Shown here: in pieces, positions 60,478 through 64,000 of the stretch
How the letters are laid out: each line of letters begins with the position of its first letter
Position numbering within the stretch: position 1 is the first letter of the stretch
NCBI GenBank assembly: GCA_963576475.1
Contig: OY754969.1
Coordinates: forward strand, 26,240,958-26,304,957
Length of the DNA: 64,000 bases
Source: Molanna angustata
Lineage: Eukaryota > Arthropoda > Insecta > Trichoptera > Molannidae
Direction: 5' to 3'
Made by a program: the position numbers and the translations under genes
The notes under the pieces: model-generated
What the model saw: only the letters and a program-made list of their open reading frames with translations
What the model was told of the DNA's origin: nothing
Database searches by the model: none

Positions 60478-60692
60478 AGAGGGCCATCGTGGCTTAGTTA
60501 GTAAGATATCTGACTGCTGATCAAGAGTCCCGGGTTCGATTCCCGGTGAAGACACAGTTTTTAATTGTGTTTTCAGTTTGGATCTGTTAGACGATTAATA
60601 TCCTATGACTCCCGAATGCGGCAACTTGTTATTGGTTGTGTGTTAAATTAATATTTGACATAGTACCTGTTGATTGCCCGAGAAGCAATATA
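60478..60692 (+). repeat. tRNA-derived SINE, type B, copy 2
   Basis: Head GGGCCATCGTGGCTTAGTTA, B box GGGTTCGATTCCCGG, body AATTGTGTTTTCAGTTTGG and TTGATTGCCCGAGAAGCAAT, then an A-rich tail. It matches the minus-strand copy at 24770-24996. Confidence 0.8.
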
Positions 60693-60744
60693 AAAGAAAA
60701 AGAAAAGACAAAGTCAACATCTTAAAACACGGTCAGTAATGGAC

Positions 60745-60945
60745 ATAAACCTCCCCTTGAGACTTCCACAGCTCTCTATCCTGCACAGAACGCATCCAAC
60801 CAACCGTTTTATATCGTTAGTCTACCTAGCTTTTCCAACACTTCTTTACCCTTTCTAGGTCGCCATTTCAGTACTATTTTGGTCTGGTCCATCTAGAGTC
60901 TATGGTTCAGGCGACATACCCTGAACCAACTGATTGTATTTATCA
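60745..60945 (-). pseudogene. non-LTR retrotransposon C-terminal fragment (minus copy)
   Basis: In reverse complement it matches 61490-61715: the tail with GYVA..IDS.WT, RVLEW-like, W.QS.QDRE.WKS motifs. Frames are broken. Confidence 0.65.
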
Positions 60946-61009
60946 TATTGCAAATAGCTTTGTTAGATGAAATTGACAATACTTCAATAGGGATTTTTAG
61001 ATTATCATT

Positions 61010-61480
61010 GCTGTCATATCAAAACATAGCATAGATGATCCCACTAAGTGGTACAAATATACTAGAAGGACACAAAAGTTTCTAAACAACACATCGCAAA
61101 GAAGTATTGGTCACACACCATTTGAAGTGTTGGTAGGTGAAAAGCAAAGAATTCAAGAGGACTTCAATATTGAAGAAATAGTCAGTAACAAACTTTTATG
61201 AGCGAGCCGGAAGAAGTGCATGAATCTGCGAGGCAGAAAATCAAAAAGTACAAATAGAGAACTGGCGCGAATTTAATAAGAAAAGGAAGGCTAGTAACAA
61301 GTATGCCTTTGATGATTTAGTTGCAATGAAGCAAAGTCAATATGGTCAATAAGTTTTTTTGGCCATACAAGGTTACCAAAGTATGTGGAAAAGACAGATA
61401 TAACCTGTGAAGAATTGATGGAAGATTCATGCGAAACGACAGCGTCAGCACACCTGATGAAGCCATGAAAAAGAGATGAT
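61010..61480 (+). pseudogene. Ty3/gypsy Pol remnant (integrase C-terminal part)
   Basis: A plus-strand frame contains WYKYTRRTQKFLNN, then RSIGHTPFEVLVGEK, a stop, and further pieces (ASNKYAFDDLVAMKQSQYG, KDRYNL, DSVSTPDEAM) in shifted frames. The GHTPFEVLVG box followed by a basic linker is typical of the end of gypsy integrases. Multiple frameshifts; no LTRs seen. Confidence 0.75.
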
Positions 61481-61489
61481 TCATCCGAG

Positions 61490-61715
61490 GCGGATAAACA
61501 AGTTGTAAGGGTATGTCGCCTGAACTATAGACTCCAGATGGACCGGACTAAAAGAGTGTTGGAATGGTAACCTAGAATGGGCAAAAAAGTGTTGGAAAAC
61601 CTCTAACAAGGTGGACTGACGATATAAATGGGTGGTTGGATGCAGTCTGCCCAGGATAGAGAGATGTGAAAGTCTCAAGGAGGGAGGCCTATGTACATTA
61701 CTGAACTTGTTTTAA
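61490..61715 (+). pseudogene. non-LTR retrotransposon C-terminal fragment (plus copy)
   Basis: Broken plus frames with TIDSRWTGLKRVLEW, GGWMQSAQDREMWKSLREAY and a stop. It is the inverted partner of 60745-60945. Confidence 0.7.
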
Positions 61716-61960
61716 GATGTTAAACAACAACCTTTGCATCGGATATACCAAAATAGCATGTAGTGCCAATATATGTTTGATTCCTATAGAATAAGATATA
61801 CCTAATTTCTTGATAATTTATTGTTAATTAACAGGACTATACGCTCTATCAAAGATGTCACAGTCGTGGACATCCACTAGTTTAACTCAACTGTTTAACA
61901 AACGATAGCATGACAAACCATGACAATAATATTGGTTCTTTCAGTAAAAATAATATAAAA

Positions 61961-63055
61961 CTAGTTGCATGTAACACATGAGATCCAACTGTCGATAGCG
62001 ATAGTATGTATAGTTGAAGAATAAGTACCAAACTATAAACCCATAAATACAAATTATTTAATATTTTAAGATATTTGGTTTTCTATACAACACATGTACC
62101 TAAGTATGTATGTCAAGATAGGATAGTATGGAGGTCAGTCCTTTGATCCTACCCAGAATGTGAAAACAGCATGATGGTATGTATATATGTTTGGAGATTA
62201 GTATCAAATTATTAAGTCTTCTTAGATATTATGAGTAGACTACTTCCATACAAATTATATGAAACAATGTCGTCACTAAATTCAATTTTTATAAAAATTG
62301 TTAAAAAAAAATTAAGATGTGCTTATACAATGTAAAATATTTTTTATAGAAAATTAAATGATCTAGTTGGGGTGTTTCGGCTTTTTTCGATATTTTTTAG
62401 AAAAATGGAAATATAGGCAGTTAAACTCAAAAATTTATCATAAAAAAAGTATTTTTCTTAATAAAAAATGTTTAAGAAACCCTGGAATTTTTTTGAAAAA
62501 ATAAATTTGAGATTTTGTATTTGTCTATGTATATACCAATTTTCAGCGTTCTTACTTTTATGGTTTTTGAGATATATGAAAAAATAAACCAAAATTTCAA
62601 AAGTTGATAACCCCTGACTGAAACAAAAATTCACAATACTGAGTATAAAAGTTTTGTAGGCCTATAACTGTTTATATATTCTGAAAATTTGGGCTCTGTA
62701 AATTGAGCGGATCAAAAGTTATAAGGGGGGGACGGACACACACACACACACACACCACACACACAGACACACAAAACTCACATAAAATGTTACATACATA
62801 CATACATACCATCACGCCATGTCCCTCGCGGGGTAGGCAGAGAGAACAGAACGCCACACTATTCTATCTTGACATACATTTACCGCCTCGTCAACATTCA
62901 TGCTACGTCTCATGCATGTTCTTCTATTGTTCAGACTTCTAAAATTTCCTTCTTTCAGAGTATCATTCACATGGTCACATAAAATGTTCTACTCCGAATT
63001 CTGAGTAAATCCATGTATGGGAACATATATGCTGCGAGGCCTCTAGTTCGTGTTA
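61961..63055 (+). mobile_element. R1K repeat, full copy (first of a head-to-tail pair)
   Basis: Starts CTAGTTGCATGTAACACATG and ends GAGGCCTCTAGTTCGTGTTA, directly before the next copy's CTAGTTGC. It contains the GGGGTGTTTCGGCTTTTTTC, TTGATAACCCCTGACTG and (CA)n landmarks, and is interrupted at 62792-62974 by a LINE tail. Confidence 0.85.
62792..62974 (-). mobile_element. 5'-truncated LINE tail inserted in R1K
   Basis: 183 bp flanked by a 14-bp direct repeat TCACATAAAATGTT (62778-62791 and 62975-62988). On the minus strand it ends TCTCTGCCTACCCCGCGAGG, GACATGGCGTGATGG, then (TATG)n. It carries a short VCQDRIVWRSVLSAYP-like reading frame. A long target duplication and simple-repeat tail indicate target-primed reverse transcription. 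Confidence 0.8.
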
Positions 63056-64000
63056 CTAGTTGCATGTAACACATGAGATCCAACTGTCGATAGCGATAGT
63101 ATGTATAGTTGAAGAATATGTACCAAACTATAAACCCATAAATACAAATTATTGAATATTTTCAGATATTTTGTTTTCTATACAACATATATTATGTAGG
63201 TATGTATGTCAAGATAGGATAGTATGGAGGAAGTTCCTTTTTTCCTACCCAGAATATGAAAATAGCATGATGGTATGTATGTTTAGAGATGAAGTATCAA
63301 ACTATTAAGTCTTTTTACGTATTGTGTATAGGCGACTGCCATACAAAATGTATGAAGCGATGTCGTCACTAAATTCAATTTTTAAAAAAATTGTTAAAAA
63401 AAATTGAGATCTTCTACTACAATGTTAATATTTTTTATAGAAAATTAAATTATCTAGTTGGGGTGTTTCGGCTTTTTTCGATAATTGTATAAGTTTTGGA
63501 AATATAGGCAGTTAAACTCATAAATTTATCTTAAAAAAAATATTTTTCTTAATAAAAAATGTTTGAGAAACCCTGGAATTTTTTTGAAAAAATTAATTTG
63601 AGATTTTTTATTTTTCTATGTTTGTACCAATTTTCAGCGTTCTAGCTTTTATGGTTTCTGAGATATATGGAAAAATAAAATAAAAATTCAAAAGTTGATA
63701 ACCCCTGACTGAAACAAAAATTCATAATTCTGAGTATAAAAGTTTTGTAGGCCTATAACTGTTTATATATTCTGAAATTTTGGGCTCTTTAAATTGAGCG
63801 GATGAAAAGTTATAAGGGGGGGACGGACACACACACAGACACACACACAGACACACACACAGACACACGAAATGTTCTACTCCGAATTCTGAGTAAATCC
63901 GTGTATGGAACATATATGCTGCGAAGCCTCTAAGTTGGTGTTTTTTGACTTCAAAGTTGGAAAAGCCGTGAAAAAAGTAGACCTCTCCATACAATTCTCG
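63056..64000 (+). mobile_element. R1K repeat, second copy, running off the window
   Basis: Follows the previous copy without a gap and is nearly identical to the copy at 48862-49905, including the GAAGCCTCTAAGTTGGTG junction and the sequence beyond it. The (CACAGA)n microsatellite is at 63828-63868. The right end is outside the window. Confidence 0.85.

Noticed and set aside
61010..61480. Endogenous virus or active retroelement
   Set aside because: Only a frameshifted end of a gypsy integrase is present, with no LTRs and no other open genes.

Overview
The window is eukaryotic, AT-rich insect DNA and probably comes from a moth or butterfly. The evidence is intron-split genes with GT-AG junctions, tRNA-derived SINEs, and many 5'-truncated non-LTR retrotransposon tails. 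Several tails end in a motif (TCTCTGCCTACCCC...) that I associate with lepidopteran LINE 3' ends. The order-level call is an inference; 'insect' is firm.

Four host genes can be read. (1) At 1278-2702 (+) lies the coding exon of an unrecognised single-pass membrane protein of 474 aa. (2) At 15710-21982 (+), five exons encode a complete 539-aa AP endonuclease of the Rrp1/APEX1 type. It has a lysine/glutamate-rich N-terminal half and an intact exonuclease III-type catalytic domain. (3) At 31927-46999 (-), eleven exons whose phases all agree encode a complete 1181-aa cytosolic leucyl-tRNA synthetase. (4) At 54394-60213 (-), four exons encode part of a chymotrypsin-fold protein with the catalytic Asp and Ser replaced. 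It is a serine protease homologue that is either truncated at its 5' end here or decaying. These are housekeeping or single genes with no operon-like relationship.

Most of the rest is mobile DNA, much of it nested. It includes non-LTR reverse transcriptase tails (about 7580-8200, 9478-9622, 11298-11805, 39980-40645, 50274-51150, 51835-52260, 52290-54318, 54862-55347, 60745-60945, 61490-61715) and a Ty3/gypsy Pol remnant. There is a degenerate PIF/Harbinger transposon with a 3-bp target duplication and a solo-LTR-like insertion. There are at least ten inverted-repeat (MITE/foldback) elements, four tRNA-derived SINE types, and a roughly 1-kb non-autonomous repeat (called R1K here) present at least seven times. 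Two R1K copies lie head to tail at the right edge.

The most striking structure is a spacerless palindrome of 4732 bp at 25927-30658, between Rrp1 and LeuRS. The two 2366-bp arms are indel-free and identical wherever compared. It is either a very young inverted duplication or an assembly artefact. Two foldback elements whose arms are arrays of degenerate ~15-bp units (13845-15300 and 56410-57277) are the next most unusual. I found no CRISPR array, no bacterial-type operon and no clear new multigene system.
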